A stretch of 64,000 nt of DNA from Alphaproteobacteria bacterium (GCA_947473805.1 CANJGB010000004.1:1-64000), one strand, 5' to 3'. Counted from the stretch's first letter, positions 52,789 through 63,811 are shown. Translations and numbers: made by a program. Notes: a model not told the origin generated them from the sequence alone.

Positions 52789-53253
52789 CTACAGATCGCC
52801 ATGCCGTGACGGCGTGGCCGTTGCCGGCCGGATTTCCTCCCAATCCGGAATCACCACACGCCGCGTAATCCGCCACGCCCCATCGACGCGGCGGAAAGAA
52901 TCCCGGTAGCGGACGGCGATGACATAGATCTCGGTGGTGCCATCGGCAGCCTTGCGCACATGCTGCGCCGTGCAATAGGTCTCCGACGTCGCCGTGTCGC
53001 CTGCCAGGCTGATCATCTGGTTGTGCAGCGCATGCTGGGTCGCGATATAGCGTTCACCCATCAGGCCGACCAGCTTCGATATCTGGTCGATGCCAGTGAA
53101 TGTGGTCGAGGTGCCCTCAAGCACCGCATCCGCCGTGAACAGCGTGCGCAGCTGATCCAGGTTGCGGCGGTCCAGTGCCTGGGCGTAGCCGCAACAGAGC
53201 GCGCGGATGTCCGCCTCCGCGACAAGGCGGTCGAGGTTCGATTGTGCCGTCAT
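52789..53253 (-). CDS. SnoaL/NTF2-like protein
   Basis: A 154-residue cone-shaped alpha+beta-barrel protein. The N-terminal helices contain LVAEADIRALCCGYAQALDR with the aromatic/basic pocket residues usual in bile-acid dehydratase-like SnoaL_4 members (ADAVLEG, HxxHN-like QHALHNQMI, WRITRRVVI). Such proteins act as small isomerases, dehydratases or binding proteins in polyketide, steroid or aromatic metabolism. GGGAG precedes the ATG. It is adjacent to no obvious partner; the substrate cannot be predicted. Confidence 0.78.
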   Translation of the reverse strand: MTAQSNLDRLVAEADIRALCCGYAQALDRRNLDQLRTLFTADAVLEGTSTTFTGIDQISKLVGLMGERYIATQHALHNQMISLAGDTATSETYCTAQHVRKAADGTTEIYVIAVRYRDSFRRVDGAWRITRRVVIPDWEEIRPATATPSRHGDL

Positions 53254-53305
53254 TGGTTTTCTCCCGGTCAGACGACTGCCGGGAGGGTAAGCCAGCGCGG
53301 CTGAA

Positions 53306-53336
53306 ATGAAAAACCCCCGCCGGTCGGGCGGGGGTT
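53306..53336 (-). terminator. Rho-independent terminator after grxD
   Basis: 10-bp stem AACCCCCGCC with a five-base loop, followed on the minus strand by TTTTTCATTT. It lies 25 bases past the grxD stop and closes the long purine/bolA/grxD transcript. Confidence 0.85.
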
Positions 53337-53360
53337 GATCTGCGGCTATGCGTAGGAGTC

Positions 53361-53696
53361 TTACGCCGCCGGCGTATAAACCACGCCCTTGTCGTCCAGC
53401 AGGGTCTGCAATTCGCCACTGGTGAACATTTCGCGGACGATGTCGCAGCCACCGACGAATTCGCCCTTCACGTAGAGCTGCGGAATGGTCGGCCAGTCGC
53501 TGAAGCGCTTGATGCCTTCGCGCAGGCTCGGGTCCTCCAGCACGTTCACGCCCTTGAATTTCACGCCCAGGTGGGTGAGCACCTGCACGACCGCGGCCGA
53601 GAAGCCGCACTGCGGGAAGACCGGCGTGCCCTTCATGAACAGCACGACGGGATTGGTCTCGAGTTCGGATTTGATCTGGTCGTTGACGTCGGTCAT
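53361..53696 (-). CDS. grxD: Monothiol glutaredoxin, Grx4 type
   Basis: A 111-residue monothiol glutaredoxin. The active site CGFS is in [11 protein letters not shown], with the family's VVLFMKGTP and [21 protein letters not shown] (cis-Pro TIP and GGCD glutathione loop). Grx4 carries a [2Fe-2S] cluster, often in a complex with BolA, and bolA is the gene directly upstream on the same strand, 11 bases away. So the pair probably works in iron-sulfur transfer or iron sensing. A terminator follows. Confidence 0.95.
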   Translation of the reverse strand: MTDVNDQIKSELETNPVVLFMKGTPVFPQCGFSAAVVQVLTHLGVKFKGVNVLEDPSLREGIKRFSDWPTIPQLYVKGEFVGGCDIVREMFTSGELQTLLDDKGVVYTPAA

Positions 53697-53707
53697 GTGA
53701 TCCTCGT

Positions 53708-53941
53708 TCAGTCGAGCGGGGCGGTCTGCAGCGCCAGCGCATGGAGCTGGCCGCCCATGCGGCCCTGCAGGGCCTTGTAGACGAGCTGGTGCTGCTGCAC
53801 CCGGCTCTTGCCCTTGAAGGCGTTCGAGCGCACTTCGGCGGCGTAGTGGTCGCCGTCGCCGCGTAAATCCTGGATGGTCACCACCGCGTCCGGCAGGCCC
53901 TGCTTGATCAGCCGTTCGATCTCGGCGGCGTCCATCGCCAT
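53708..53941 (-). CDS. bolA: BolA-family protein
   Basis: A 77-residue BolA/IbaG-type protein. The class II KH-like fold is seen as [20 protein letters not shown], then [20 protein letters not shown] with the conserved H-Q-L-V-Y-KAL helix ([19 protein letters not shown]). The short form matches IbaG/BolA2. It partners with the monothiol glutaredoxin encoded downstream. AGGGAT precedes the ATG. It is 10 bases downstream of purL in the same direction, an arrangement common in Alphaproteobacteria. Confidence 0.92.
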   Translation of the reverse strand: MAMDAAEIERLIKQGLPDAVVTIQDLRGDGDHYAAEVRSNAFKGKSRVQQHQLVYKALQGRMGGQLHALALQTAPLD

Positions 53942-53951
53942 GCGTAAATCC

Positions 53952-56143
<2,192 letters not shown>

Positions 56144-56147
<4 letters not shown>

Positions 56148-56833
56148 GCCATTGCTTCCAGCATGGCGGCAAACAACGGGCCGCCGTCGGGCCGGCCCAG
56201 TTGCGGGTCGGTGGCGTTCTCCGGATGCGGCATCATGCCCAGCACGTTGCGCGCCTCGTTCAGCACGCCGGCGATGTTCGCCGTCGAGCCGTTCAGGTTG
56301 GTCTCGGGCGTCACCACGCCCGCATCGTCGCTGTAGCGGAATGCGACGCGGTCCTGGTCTTCCAGGCGCTTCAGCGTGTCGGCATTCACAACGTAATTGC
56401 CGTCGTTGTGCGCGACGGGGTAGCTCACCACCTGCCCGGCATTGTAGCCGCGGGTGAAGCGGCTGTTCGATGTCTCGACGCGCAAGCTCACGTTGCGGCA
56501 GATGAACTTGAGTCCCGAGTTGGTAATCAGCGCGCCGGGCAACAGGCCCGCCTCGGTGGCGATCTGGAAACCGTTGCACACCGCCAGCACCGGCACGCCC
56601 CTGGCGGCAGCGGCCTTTACCTCGCGCATGATCGGGCTGTGCGCCGCCATGGCGCCGCAGCGCAGGTAGTCGCCGTAGGAAAAGCCGCCGGGCAGGACCA
56701 GCAGGTCCGCCTTGGGCAGGGCCGTGTCCTGGTGCCAGATGCGCAGGGGCTTCTGGCCAGTGGCGCGCTCCAGCGCCAGGCACATGTCCCGGTCGCGGTT
56801 CGATCCGGGAAAGACGATGACGGCGGTGGTCAC
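56144..56833 (-). CDS. purQ: Phosphoribosylformylglycinamidine synthase subunit PurQ
   Basis: A 229-residue class I glutamine amidotransferase delivering ammonia to PurL. The catalytic cysteine is in [19 protein letters not shown], and the His/Glu pair in [12 protein letters not shown]. The N-terminal [13 protein letters not shown] is the family start; the GTG at 56833 lies two bases after the purS stop. An upstream extension to 56893 would run through purS and is rejected. Confidence 0.95.
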
Positions 56834-56835
56834 GG

Positions 56836-57075
56836 TCAGACCAGTTCGATGGCGTAGTTTTCGATCACCGTGTTGGCGAGGAGCTTCTTGCACATCTCCT
56901 CGACCTGGGCCTTGGCCTTGGCCTTGTCGGTTTCGGCCAGGTCCAGTTCGATGAACTTGCCCTGGCGCACCTCGCCGACCTGGGCAAAGCCCATGCCGTG
57001 CAGCGCATGGCCGATGGCCTTGCCCTGCGGATCGAGGACGCCGTTCTTGAGAGTGACGTGGACGCGCGCTTTCAT
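56836..57075 (-). CDS. purS: Phosphoribosylformylglycinamidine synthase subunit PurS
   Basis: A 79-residue small subunit that bridges PurQ and PurL. The pattern [20 protein letters not shown] then GKFIELDL and [17 protein letters not shown] is the full PurS family sequence. It overlaps by spacing only with purQ and lies 52 bases downstream of purC. Confidence 0.95.
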   Translation of the reverse strand: MKARVHVTLKNGVLDPQGKAIGHALHGMGFAQVGEVRQGKFIELDLAETDKAKAKAQVEEMCKKLLANTVIENYAIELV

Positions 57076-57127
57076 TTCATTCAGACCGCGGTAACGAGGG
57101 AGGGAATGGACTGGGGGCGCGGCGGCG

Positions 57128-57892
57128 TCACTGCATCGTCGCGGGACCCTTCATGTCGCGCGGGCCGCCCTCGGGCAGGATGCCGAGGCGTCGCGCGACT
57201 TCCTGATAGGCCTCGGCGACGTTGCCGAGATCGCGCCGGAAGCGGTCCTTGTCCATCTTCTCGCTGGTCTTGACGTCCCACAGGCGGCAATTGTCCGGGC
57301 TGATCTCGTCGGCCAGGATGATGCGCATTTCCTCGTTCGCCCAGTGGCGGCCGAACTCCAGCTTGAAGTCGACCAGGCGGATGCCGATGCCCAGGAACAG
57401 GCCCGACAGGAAGTCGTTGATGCGCAGCGACATGTGCAGCACTTCGTCGACTTCGTGGGTCGTGGCCCAGCCGAACGCCGTGATGTGTTCCTCGGTGACC
57501 ATCGGGTCGCCCAGTTCGTCGTTCTTGTAGTACAGCTCGACGATCGAGCGCGGCAGCGTGGTGCCCTCGGCAATGCCGAGCCGGGTGGAGAGCGAACCGG
57601 CGGCGACGTTGCGCACCACGATCTCCAGCGGGATGATCTCGACTTCCTTGATTAGCTGCTCGCGCATGTTCAGGCGGCGCACGAAATGCGTCGGCACGCC
57701 GATATCGGCCAGCCGCTGCATCAGGTATTCCGAAATGCGGTTGTTGAGCACGCCCTTGCCGGTAATCGTGCCCTTCTTCTTGTTGTTGAAGGCGGTGGCG
57801 TCGTCCTTGAAGTACTGGACCAGGGTGCCCGGTTCCGGCCCTTCGAAAAGGACCTTGGCCTTGCCTTCGTAAACCTGTCTGCGGCGGGTCAT
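57128..57892 (-). CDS. purC: SAICAR synthetase (phosphoribosylaminoimidazole-succinocarboxamide synthase)
   Basis: A 254-residue enzyme that ligates aspartate to CAIR. It has [20 protein letters not shown] (ATP loop), [27 protein letters not shown], the metal/substrate stretch [11 protein letters not shown] and the [15 protein letters not shown] motif. It starts the purC-purS-purQ-purL-bolA-grxD direction. A terminator-like hairpin lies just upstream in the leader. Confidence 0.96.
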   Translation of the reverse strand: MTRRRQVYEGKAKVLFEGPEPGTLVQYFKDDATAFNNKKKGTITGKGVLNNRISEYLMQRLADIGVPTHFVRRLNMREQLIKEVEIIPLEIVVRNVAAGSLSTRLGIAEGTTLPRSIVELYYKNDELGDPMVTEEHITAFGWATTHEVDEVLHMSLRINDFLSGLFLGIGIRLVDFKLEFGRHWANEEMRIILADEISPDNCRLWDVKTSEKMDKDRFRRDLGNVAEAYQEVARRLGILPEGGPRDMKGPATMQ

Positions 57893-57915
57893 GGCGCTCT
57901 ACCCTCGGCGGCGCG

Positions 57916-57962
57916 AGAAAAGGAAAACCGGACGGCGTCAGTCTAACTGGGCCGTCCGGTTT
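57916..57962 (-). terminator. Terminator-like hairpin in the purC leader
   Basis: A perfect 12-bp stem (AAACCGGACGGC) with a 14-base loop, followed on the minus strand by TTTTCCTTTTC. It lies only 24 bases upstream of the purC ATG. No minus-strand gene ends before it, since the neighbours on the left of purC's leader run plus-strand, so it may be an attenuator of the purine operon. Role inferred. Confidence 0.55.
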
Positions 57963-58046
57963 ATGGTCCGGAAAATAGCCCAACGGCTGTTCCGCCGCAA
58001 TGTGACTCTGGCCTGTGGAAAACCCCGGAAATCCGCCGTTCCGGGC

Positions 58047-58076
58047 TTGCAACCAGCCGGTTCAACGGCATATATC
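58047..58076 (+). promoter_or_regulatory. Probable sigma-70 promoter for the zeta-subunit gene
   Basis: TTGCAA at 58047-58052 and TATATC at 58071-58076, with an 18-base spacer, 41 bases before the ATG of the ATPase zeta-subunit gene. The hexamers match the consensus well for a GC-rich genome. Confidence 0.45.
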
Positions 58077-58116
58077 CAGCAAGCTTTTCTGTCGCACAAT
58101 TGGGAGCGCACGGGCC

Positions 58117-58437
58117 ATGGCCGATTTCAACAGTCGCGAAAAGGGTTTCGAAGCCAAAGCCGCCCGTGACGAGGAGCTCCTCTTCAAGACCGGCGCGCGC
58201 CGCAACAAGCTGCTGGGCCTGTGGGCCGCCGGCCTGATGGGCCTGTCGGGCGCCGAGGCCGACGCCTATGCCAAGGAAGTCGTCGCTTCCGATTTTGAGG
58301 AAGTCGGCGAGGAAGGCGTGTTCCGCAAGATTTCCGCCGATTTGAAGGCGAAGAACGTCGATGTTTCCGAGCATCGCCTGCGCAAGCAGATGGCCGACCT
58401 CATGGACGAGGCCCGCCGCCAGGTTTCGGGGCAGTAA
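58117..58437 (+). CDS. F1-ATPase inhibitor, zeta subunit (DUF1476)
   Basis: A 106-residue helical protein. MADFNSREKGFEAKAARDEE followed by LLFKTGARRNKLLGLWAAGLMG is the signature of DUF1476, the alphaproteobacterial zeta subunit that blocks ATP hydrolysis by F1FO. The N-terminal helix is the inhibitory part, and the C-terminal four-helix bundle is intact. The family is restricted to Alphaproteobacteria, which helps place the organism. The location next to purine genes, away from atp operons, is usual for it. Two bases from the downstream methyltransferase start. Confidence 0.92.
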   Translation: MADFNSREKGFEAKAARDEELLFKTGARRNKLLGLWAAGLMGLSGAEADAYAKEVVASDFEEVGEEGVFRKISADLKAKNVDVSEHRLRKQMADLMDEARRQVSGQ

Positions 58438-58439
58438 GC

Positions 58440-59246
58440 GTGACGCCGGGCGGCGAGTGGCGGCCCGGCGTTTACCTCCAGTTTGCCGATGACCGGCTGC
58501 GGCCGGGCTTCGACCTTATGGCCCGGATCGGCGACCTGCCGCCCGGCCCCCTCTATGACATCGGCTGCGGCGCCGGCCAGCATGCCCGCGCTCTGGCCGA
58601 CCGCTGGCCCGACCGCCCGGTTTTCGGCCTCGACTCGTCGCCGCAAATGCTGGCAGCAGCCCGCGCTGCCAGAAATGGCGCGGCCGGCGACAGCCGCGTC
58701 CAGTGGGTCCAGGCGGATGCCGGCACCTGGCAGGCCCCGCCGCCCGCGCCGGCCTTGCTGTTCTCCAATGCCGCCCTGCAATGGCTCGACGGCCATCAGG
58801 CCCTGTTGACCCGCCTGTTCGACATGCTGGCGCCGGGTGGCGTGCTGGCGGTGCAGATGCCGCGCAACGATGCCTCGCCGTCGCAGGTCCTGCTGCGCGA
58901 AGTCGCCGCGCAGGGCCCCTGGGCCGAGGTGCTGAAGGGCGCCCGTCTGCTCAAGCCCCTCGGCACGCCGGATACCTATTACGGCTGGCTTGCAGCCGCC
59001 GGCGCCCGGCAGATCGACCTCTGGGAATCGCACTATGTCCATGTGCTGCAGGGCGACGATCCGGTGTTCGACTGGGTCAAGTCCACCTCGCTGCGCCCGG
59101 TGCTCGAGCGCCTGTCCTGCGCGCTCCTCGACGGCTACGTGAACGAGTTGAAGGCGCGCCTCCGCACCGCCTATCCCCGGCGCACCGACGGCACGACCCT
59201 GTTCCCGTTCCGCCGCCTGTTCTTCGTCTGCCGCCGGCCGGCCTAG
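58440..59246 (+). CDS. Trans-aconitate 2-methyltransferase-like SAM methyltransferase
   Basis: A 268-residue class I methyltransferase of the Tam family. It has the SAM motif YDIGCGAGQHARALADRW, then GLDSSPQMLAAAR, ALLFSNAALQWLDGHQALL, LAVQMPRN and the C-terminal FPFRRLFFVCRRP. Tam methylates trans-aconitate, an inhibitor of aconitase. The GTG start is two bases after the zeta-subunit stop, so they are cotranscribed. AQUA-like W and length match Tam, but the exact substrate needs testing. Confidence 0.85.
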   Translation: MTPGGEWRPGVYLQFADDRLRPGFDLMARIGDLPPGPLYDIGCGAGQHARALADRWPDRPVFGLDSSPQMLAAARAARNGAAGDSRVQWVQADAGTWQAPPPAPALLFSNAALQWLDGHQALLTRLFDMLAPGGVLAVQMPRNDASPSQVLLREVAAQGPWAEVLKGARLLKPLGTPDTYYGWLAAAGARQIDLWESHYVHVLQGDDPVFDWVKSTSLRPVLERLSCALLDGYVNELKARLRTAYPRRTDGTTLFPFRRLFFVCRRPA

Positions 59247-59282
59247 GCTTGCAATTCAGCGCCCGCGTCATACGTCTTGGGC

Positions 59283-59726
59283 ATGGACGACAAGCTCATC
59301 ATTGCCTGCCCGACCTGTGACGCGAAGAACCGCGCGCCGGCCGCGCGGCTGGGTGAGGGCGGCAAATGCGGGAAATGCGGCTCGCCACTGTTCCAGGGCA
59401 AGCCGCTCGATCTCACGACAGCACGCTTCACGCGCCATGCAAATGAGACCGATCTGCCGCTTGTCGTGGACTTCTGGGCCGCCTGGTGCGGGCCGTGCAA
59501 GATGATGGCGCCGCATTTCGAGGCCGCCGCCGGCGCGCTGGAACCGCGCGTGCGCCTGGCCAAGGTGGATACCGATGCGGAACGTGATCTCGGCGCGCGC
59601 TACCGCATCCAGAGTATTCCGACCCTTATCCTGTTCCACAAGGGCCGGGAAGTGGCGCGCCAGAGCGGTGCCCTGACGGGCGACCAACTCCGGCGCTGGG
59701 TAACCACTCAGTTGGAGAAAATCTAG
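59283..59726 (+). CDS. trxC: Thioredoxin 2-like protein with N-terminal zinc finger
   Basis: A 147-residue thioredoxin. The N-terminal extension has two CxxC pairs (CPTCDAKNR and CGKCGSP) that bind zinc, followed by the thioredoxin fold with VVDFWAAWCGPCKMMAP (active site WCGPC) and SIPTLILF (cis-Pro). This arrangement is specific to TrxC. TrxC is a redox-sensitive cytosolic reductase. The ATG at 59283 is chosen for its family N-terminus. Its stop overlaps that of the convergent lipoprotein gene within one CTAG. Confidence 0.93.
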   Translation: MDDKLIIACPTCDAKNRAPAARLGEGGKCGKCGSPLFQGKPLDLTTARFTRHANETDLPLVVDFWAAWCGPCKMMAPHFEAAAGALEPRVRLAKVDTDAERDLGARYRIQSIPTLILFHKGREVARQSGALTGDQLRRWVTTQLEKI

Positions 59727-59896
59727 TCGGTCGCGTCTTCGACGGCGCGCTTGGTGTCCTTCAGGCCCTCGTCGATCCGCTCGCCGACCTTCTCCGCCGG
59801 GCCCTTGTCGTCGCAGGCCGACAGCAGCGGCGCCGCGCTGATGATCAGAAACGCCGCCAGGACCGCACTACCCACACTCTTCTTCATCGCCATCAT
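59723..59896 (-). CDS. Small lipoprotein, unknown function
   Basis: A 57-residue exported protein with a signal sequence ending in a lipobox (LLSAC), followed by an acidic/lysine-rich helix (DKGPAEKVGERIDEGLKDTK). It resembles entericidin-like or short helical outer-membrane lipoproteins in pattern, but I do not recognise a family. AGGGGA sits before two adjacent ATGs (59896 and 59893). It lies between trxC and purB. Confidence 0.6.
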   Translation of the reverse strand: MMAMKKSVGSAVLAAFLIISAAPLLSACDDKGPAEKVGERIDEGLKDTKRAVEDATD

Positions 59897-59963
59897 AATT
59901 CCCCTTTGTTTGGTTGCCTGAAGAACGCAACCAAGGCGGGGGAGTTCCGTGGCGTGTTTGTCT

Positions 59964-61256
59964 TTAACCAAACACCCGCTTGAAGATCGTGCCGGCATGC
60001 TTGGTGTGATAGCCCATGTCGAACAGCGCGCTCAGCGCCTCGGGCTTCAGCGCCTTGGTGACGATGGGGTCCGCTGCCAGCAGCGCGTGGAAGTCGCCGC
60101 CGTGGCGCCACACCTGCATCGCGTTGCGCTGGACGATCTGGTAGGCGTCCTCGCGGCTGACGCCCGCCTGGGTCAGGGCCAGCAGCACGCGCTGCGAATG
60201 GACCAGGCCGCCCAGGCGATCCAGGTTCTTCTGCATGTTCTCCGGATAGACGACCAGCTTCTCGATCACGCCGCCGAGGCGGTTCAGCGCGAAGTCGAGA
60301 TGCACCGTTGCATCCGGCCCGATGCCGCGCTCGACCGAGGAATGGCTGATGTCGCGCTCGTGCCACAACGCCACGTCCTCCAGCGCCGGCACCACCGCCG
60401 AACGCACGAGGCGCGCGAGGCCCGTCAGGTTCTCGGTCAGCACCGGGTTGCGCTTGTGCGGCATGGCGGATGAGCCCTTCTGGCCCGGCGAGAAATATTC
60501 CTCCGCCTCCAGCACCTCGGTCCGCTGCAGGTGGCGGATTTCCGTCGCCAGCCGCTCGACCGACGACGCCACGACAGCCAGCGCCGCGAAATAGGCCGCG
60601 TGGCGGTCGCGCGGAATCACCTGGGTCGACACCGGCTCCGGCACCAGGCCCAGCTTTGCCGCGACATGCTCTTCCACACGCGGGTCGATATTGGCGAACG
60701 TGCCCACCGCGCCCGATATGGCGCAGGTCCCGACTTCCTTGCGCGCCGTCACCAGCCGCTCGCGCCCGCGCGTGAACTCGGCATAGAAACCGGCCAGCTT
60801 GATGCCGAATGTCGTCGGCTCGGCATGGATGCCGTGGCTGCGGCCGATGCAGACCGTGTCCCTGTATTCCAGCGCGCGCGTCTTCAGCGCCGCCAGCACG
60901 CGGTCGGTATCCTTGATCAGCAGGTCCACCGCCTGCACCAGCTGCACCGCAAGGCAGGTGTCCAGTACGTCCGACGACGTCATGCCTTGGTGCACGAAGC
61001 GCGCGTCGGGGCCAACGTACTCCGCCAGGTTGGTCAGGAACGCGATGACGTCATGCTTGGTCTCGCGCTCGATCTCGTCGATGCGGTCGATATCGAACTT
61101 GCCCTTCTTCCACACCGCCTCGGCAGCCGACTTCGGAATCGTGCCCAGTTCGGCCAGGGCATCGCAGGCATGCGCCTCGATCTCTAACCAGATGCGAAAC
61201 TTGTTCGCCGGTTCCCAGATCGCGGCCATTTCGGGACGGGTGTAACGCGGGATCAT
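59964..61256 (-). CDS. purB: Adenylosuccinate lyase
   Basis: A 430-residue homotetrameric lyase acting twice in purine synthesis (SAICAR and adenylosuccinate). The signature SSAMPHKRNPVLTENL is complete, and the catalytic His/Ser regions (FVHQGMTSSDVLDT, GRSHGIHAEPTTFG) are present. Length matches the shorter B. subtilis-type PurB. It is on the same strand as purC but separated from it by 2 kb of plus-strand genes, so it has its own promoter. Confidence 0.96.
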   Translation of the reverse strand: MIPRYTRPEMAAIWEPANKFRIWLEIEAHACDALAELGTIPKSAAEAVWKKGKFDIDRIDEIERETKHDVIAFLTNLAEYVGPDARFVHQGMTSSDVLDTCLAVQLVQAVDLLIKDTDRVLAALKTRALEYRDTVCIGRSHGIHAEPTTFGIKLAGFYAEFTRGRERLVTARKEVGTCAISGAVGTFANIDPRVEEHVAAKLGLVPEPVSTQVIPRDRHAAYFAALAVVASSVERLATEIRHLQRTEVLEAEEYFSPGQKGSSAMPHKRNPVLTENLTGLARLVRSAVVPALEDVALWHERDISHSSVERGIGPDATVHLDFALNRLGGVIEKLVVYPENMQKNLDRLGGLVHSQRVLLALTQAGVSREDAYQIVQRNAMQVWRHGGDFHALLAADPIVTKALKPEALSALFDMGYHTKHAGTIFKRVFG

Positions 61257-61439
61257 CGGTCATCTGCCTTGTGCGGAGGAATTGAGGTCTTTTAGCCCCG
61301 GGCACCGCCCGGCGCACCCGGTTTGTGCGACCATTGGCCCTATGGGGCCAGCATCCGCCCCGACCTAGATTCCGGCGCTCCGCCGCCCTGGACCGATAGG
61401 CTCGGCAGCGGCCCGGTTTCCGCAGGCAAGGCGCACTCC

Positions 61440-63392
61440 ATGGTGGTTCATTCGACGGTCGGCGGCGCGGCCTGGCGCGGCTGGTTCGGTCGCCTCAGGG
61501 CGCCGGGCCTGATCGGCCTTCTGGCCCTGGCTGGCTGGACAATCGTTCGCCTGGTCCTGGCCACCCGCGTCGAAAGCACCTCGTTCATCGCCGCGCCGCG
61601 CGCCTATCTCGGCGCGATGCTCGTGGGCTTCCTCAATGACGTCGCGGTGGCGGTGCTGCTGGCCATGGTGCTGCGCGCGCCGTTCGCCCTGTTCTCGCGC
61701 TTCGGCCGCTATCGCTGGGTGCGCTTTGCCGGCCACCTGTTCTTCATGCTGGTGGTCGGCCTGGTCGCGTTCGGCTGGGTCGCCGAGATTTTCTTCTGGA
61801 ACGAGTTCTCGTCGCGTTTCAACGGCATCGCCGTCTTCTATCTCGTCTTCCCGCGCGAGGTGATCGGCAACCTCGAGGAATCGTTCAAGGTCTCGCATTA
61901 CCTGCCGCTCTTCGCGCTGGCCGCGGTTGCATTCTGGTGGCCGCTGCGCCGCCAGGTGGCCTCGACGCTGGCGTGGCGCGATGGCCGCGGTACCCGTCTG
62001 CGCCGCTTCGCGGTCGCGCTGGTCGCCATCGCCATCGGTATTCTCGCGCTGTACTCCGAACCCGACGACATCCTGCGCAACCGCGAGCTGGACCAGGTGG
62101 CGCGCAACGGCCTGCAGACCATGGTCGGCGCCGCGCTGACCAATGACGAGAAGTACGATGGCGCCTATGCCGGCCTGCCCGAGGCCGAGGCTCTGCCGAT
62201 CCTGCGCAAGATGGTGGCGCAGGACAACACCACCTTCATCGACGCTCCGAACATGCCGCCGACCTGGCGCCACGTGGACAACGGCGTCGCCGAGAAGCAC
62301 CTCAACATCGTCATGGTGACCGAGGAATCGTTCGGCTCCATGTTCATGGACGATCTCGACAACAAGCTGCCCGCGCGCCTGACGCCCGATCTCACGCGGC
62401 TGGCCAAAGACGGCATGCTGTTCACCAACATTTACGCCCAGGGCGACCGCACAGTGCGCGGGCTGGAAGCGACCGAAACCGCGTTCGCGCCGATTCCCGG
62501 CATCGCGACCGCGCGGCGCGAGGGCTCGCTCGACATGTTCTCGCTGCCGCACCTGCTGAACCAGCGCGGCTACGACACCGGCGTTCTGTATGGCGGACGG
62601 GTGACGTTCGACAATATGGGCACGTTCTGGAGCGGCATCGGCTACCAGCATGTCTGGGGCCAGACCGACATCCGCCACGAAAGCTTCAAGACCATCTGGG
62701 GCGTGTCCGACGAGGACCTGTTCACCGAGGCGCTGCAGCGCATGGACGAGATGACGTCGGGCGGCAAACCCGCTTTCCTCACCATGATGACGGTGTCGAA
62801 CCACCGCCCGTACGAGTTTCCGCAGACCCACCTGAAGTGGGACCCCGGCATGGGCAAGCGCGAGAACACCGCCCGCTACGCGCAATGGGCCTTCGTCGAT
62901 TTTGTCGAACGGTCACGGCAGAAGCCGTGGTTCAAGGACACGGTGTTCATCTTCGTCGCCGACCACAACGTGAAGGTCAACGGCGCGGCCCGCGTGCCGG
63001 TGAACTCGTTCCGCATCCCGATCCTGTTCTACGCGCCCGACCACATCCCGGCGCGGCGTGTCGATACGCTCGGCGCGCAGATCGACCTGGTGCCGACGCT
63101 GCTGGGCCTGCTCGGCTTCACCTATGACAGCCCGTTCTTCGGCATCGACCTGATGCGCGTGCCCGAGGGCGAGGGCCGCTTCGCCATGGCGCACAATTTC
63201 TCCATCGCCTTCGGCCGCCCCGGCCATGTCGTGGTGCTGGAGCCGAACCGCAAGGTCGAGGGCTACAAGTTCGATCCGCGCATCGCCGAACTGCCGGTCG
63301 AAAAGCCCGACCCGCAAACGCTGGCCATGGCCATCGCCCAGACCCAGCTCGCCCACCGCGCCTTCTACAGCCACCGCTATCACTGGCGGTAG
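61440..63392 (+). CDS. LTA synthase-like sulfatase, phosphoglycerol transferase family
   Basis: A 650-residue integral membrane enzyme. Five hydrophobic segments fill the first 220 residues (e.g. LIGLLALAGWTIVRLVL, ALFALAAVAFWW), followed by a periplasmic alkaline-phosphatase-fold domain. Catalytic Thr and metal ligands lie in MVTEESFGS, AQGDRTVRGLEAT and FVADHNVKV. Such enzymes in Gram-negatives transfer phosphoglycerol (OpgB-like) or phosphoethanolamine to glycans. The ATG at 61440 is preferred; a TTG at 61323 would add 39 unlikely residues. It is divergent from purB. Confidence 0.87.
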   Translation: MVVHSTVGGAAWRGWFGRLRAPGLIGLLALAGWTIVRLVLATRVESTSFIAAPRAYLGAMLVGFLNDVAVAVLLAMVLRAPFALFSRFGRYRWVRFAGHLFFMLVVGLVAFGWVAEIFFWNEFSSRFNGIAVFYLVFPREVIGNLEESFKVSHYLPLFALAAVAFWWPLRRQVASTLAWRDGRGTRLRRFAVALVAIAIGILALYSEPDDILRNRELDQVARNGLQTMVGAALTNDEKYDGAYAGLPEAEALPILRKMVAQDNTTFIDAPNMPPTWRHVDNGVAEKHLNIVMVTEESFGSMFMDDLDNKLPARLTPDLTRLAKDGMLFTNIYAQGDRTVRGLEATETAFAPIPGIATARREGSLDMFSLPHLLNQRGYDTGVLYGGRVTFDNMGTFWSGIGYQHVWGQTDIRHESFKTIWGVSDEDLFTEALQRMDEMTSGGKPAFLTMMTVSNHRPYEFPQTHLKWDPGMGKRENTARYAQWAFVDFVERSRQKPWFKDTVFIFVADHNVKVNGAARVPVNSFRIPILFYAPDHIPARRVDTLGAQIDLVPTLLGLLGFTYDSPFFGIDLMRVPEGEGRFAMAHNFSIAFGRPGHVVVLEPNRKVEGYKFDPRIAELPVEKPDPQTLAMAIAQTQLAHRAFYSHRYHWR

Positions 63393-63434
63393 GAGGGGGC
63401 TGGGCAGGCGCGCGCCATCGGGTATCATGGCGGC

Positions 63435-63545
63435 ATGAATATCGATCAACTCCGCCAAACCCCGGCCGGGCAGTTCATCTTCAATCTGGCGCGCGCCCTG
63501 CTGCTGTTCCTCGCCGGCTGGGCCACCTCAGAATACTTTTTCTGA
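63435..63545 (+). CDS. 36-residue single-pass membrane peptide
   Basis: MNIDQLRQTPAGQFIFNLAR is followed by a hydrophobic helix (ALLLFLAGWA) and the end TSEYFF. The hydrophobic stretch is the right length for one membrane pass, and the frame follows the LTA-synthase-like gene by 42 bases with a terminator 60 bases further on. The ribosome binding site is weak. It is either a small membrane protein partnering the sulfatase or a chance frame. Confidence 0.4.
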   Translation: MNIDQLRQTPAGQFIFNLARALLLFLAGWATSEYFF

Positions 63546-63604
63546 CCGCCCCGCCGCGCAAACTGGCGCGGCATTGAAATTATTCCTACCCCCCCCCATT
63601 TGTT

Positions 63605-63633
63605 GAGGCGCCGGATTTCCGGCGTCTCACTCT
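63605..63633 (+). terminator. Terminator-like hairpin
   Basis: 10-bp stem GAGGCGCCGG with one G-T pair and a four-base loop, followed by ACTCTTT. It lies about 60 bases beyond the small membrane peptide and would end the LTA-synthase transcript. The T-tract is short. Confidence 0.5.
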
Positions 63634-63680
63634 TTGAAGATTGAATCGAGGATGGGTCGTTTATGGCTGCCTGAAGCGCT

Positions 63681-63764
63681 CTCGAAACTCGACCAAACGC
63701 ACTCGAAACTCGCCAAGGCGCGATTCAAACTCGCCAAAACCAGCGCGAAACAGCCCCAAGCGGC
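63681..63764. repeat. 21-bp imperfect tandem repeat
   Basis: Four consecutive 21-base units begin CTCGAAACTCG (63681), CTCGAAACTCG (63702), ATTCAAACTCG (63723) and CGCGAAACAGC (63744), decaying to the right. One plus-strand frame reads heptads (SKLDQTH, SKLAKAR, FKLAKTS), but no good start is visible. It lies between a terminator and radC. Confidence 0.55.
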
Positions 63765-63811
63765 GTTGAACTGGCACCACGCGCAGGCCAGAAAGGGCGG
63801 ATTTCCGCCGT

